Shown one piece after another: positions 11,969 through 12,004 of a stretch of DNA of 12,004 nucleotides. The DNA is from UBA9848 sp003454065. GTDB lineage: Bacteria; Spirochaetota; Spirochaetia; Sphaerochaetales; Sphaerochaetaceae. How positions within the stretch are numbered: the first letter of the stretch is position 1; every line of letters begins with the position of its first letter. The position numbers were made by a program, and so were the translations under genes. The DNA is taken from NCBI GenBank assembly GCA_946629155.1, contig CAMOXM010000037.1:1-12004 (forward strand), in the 5' to 3' direction. Under the pieces are notes generated by a model. That model was not told the DNA's origin, ran no database searches, and worked only from the letters and a program-made list of their open reading frames with translations.

Positions 11969-12004
11969 GCGCATTGCGTTGCAATCCGCTGCGGAACCGG
12001 CAGG

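Larger units (their letters stand above)
11591..12004 (+). other. Intergenic stretch with diverged repeats, no convincing gene
   Basis: After the small lipoprotein the composition returns to GC-balanced. The stretch contains two copies of a 38-bp repeat (11677 and 11931) and several small hairpins, such as ATTGC-GTT-GCAAT near 11972-11984. The only long frame is on the minus strand (11656-11952, 98 codons). It runs through both repeats, lacks a ribosome site and shows no recognisable domain, so I do not call it a gene. Confidence 0.5.

Noticed and set aside
1..12004. tRNA, rRNA, CRISPR array, integrase or transposase
   Set aside because: I looked for T-loop-like motifs, regularly spaced identical repeats with spacers, and recombinase motifs and saw none that hold up; the TTCGAATC at about 5169 is inside mnmA.

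Overview
The window looks like a bacterial chromosome segment with a conserved core (1-9607) followed by an AT-richer accessory stretch (9608-12004). All supported genes are on the + strand. Two lipoprotein-like signal sequences imply a diderm or otherwise lipoprotein-bearing bacterium. The short topoisomerase A subunit resembles the type I know from spirochaetes and from Chlamydiae/Lentisphaerae. Frequent ATA and AGG codons fit several such mid-GC lineages. I would place it in Spirochaetes or the PVC group, without certainty; no rRNA or other phylogenetic marker is present.

Region 1 (1-1036) is the 3' part of a lipoprotein with a UshA-like metallophosphatase fold. Its usual metal-binding residues are almost all replaced, so it is probably a pseudoenzyme. 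Region 2 (1033-3287) is a methionine unit: a strong sigma70-type promoter, then metY (O-acetylhomoserine sulfhydrylase), then metA starting directly after the metY stop. Residue Glu111 in MetA predicts acetyl-CoA use, so MetA would make the O-acetylhomoserine that MetY converts to homocysteine.

Region 3 (3384-9607) reads as one operon: an apparently leaderless NYN/OST-HTH gene, mnmA (tRNA 2-thiouridylase), a YbhN/AglD-like membrane protein, a parC/gyrA-type topoisomerase subunit, and thiI (tRNA 4-thiouridine synthase). Gaps are 29, 14, 5 and 6 nt. Two tRNA thiolation enzymes beside a sulfur-assimilation pair give the region a sulfur theme. MnmA carries a reciprocal Asp/Cys exchange at its catalytic positions.

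Region 4 (9608-11590) opens with about 500 nt without a convincing gene, holding CGATTAC repeats at 10-11 bp spacing, two TTGACA boxes and a polypyrimidine tract. Small unrecognised genes follow. Two membrane ORFs are joined in the -1 frame exactly at a T TTT TTA heptamer inside a T8 run, with a short stem-loop six bases downstream. Next come a tightly coupled pair (an 86-aa Cys-rich protein and a 114-aa protein) and a small lipoprotein whose reading continues in another frame. Region 5 (11591-12004) contains two diverged copies of a 38-bp repeat, 254 bp apart, and no convincing gene.

The most interesting places are the -1 frameshift locus (10105-10736), the orphan gene island around it, the MnmA active-site exchange, and the degenerate phosphatase lipoprotein.
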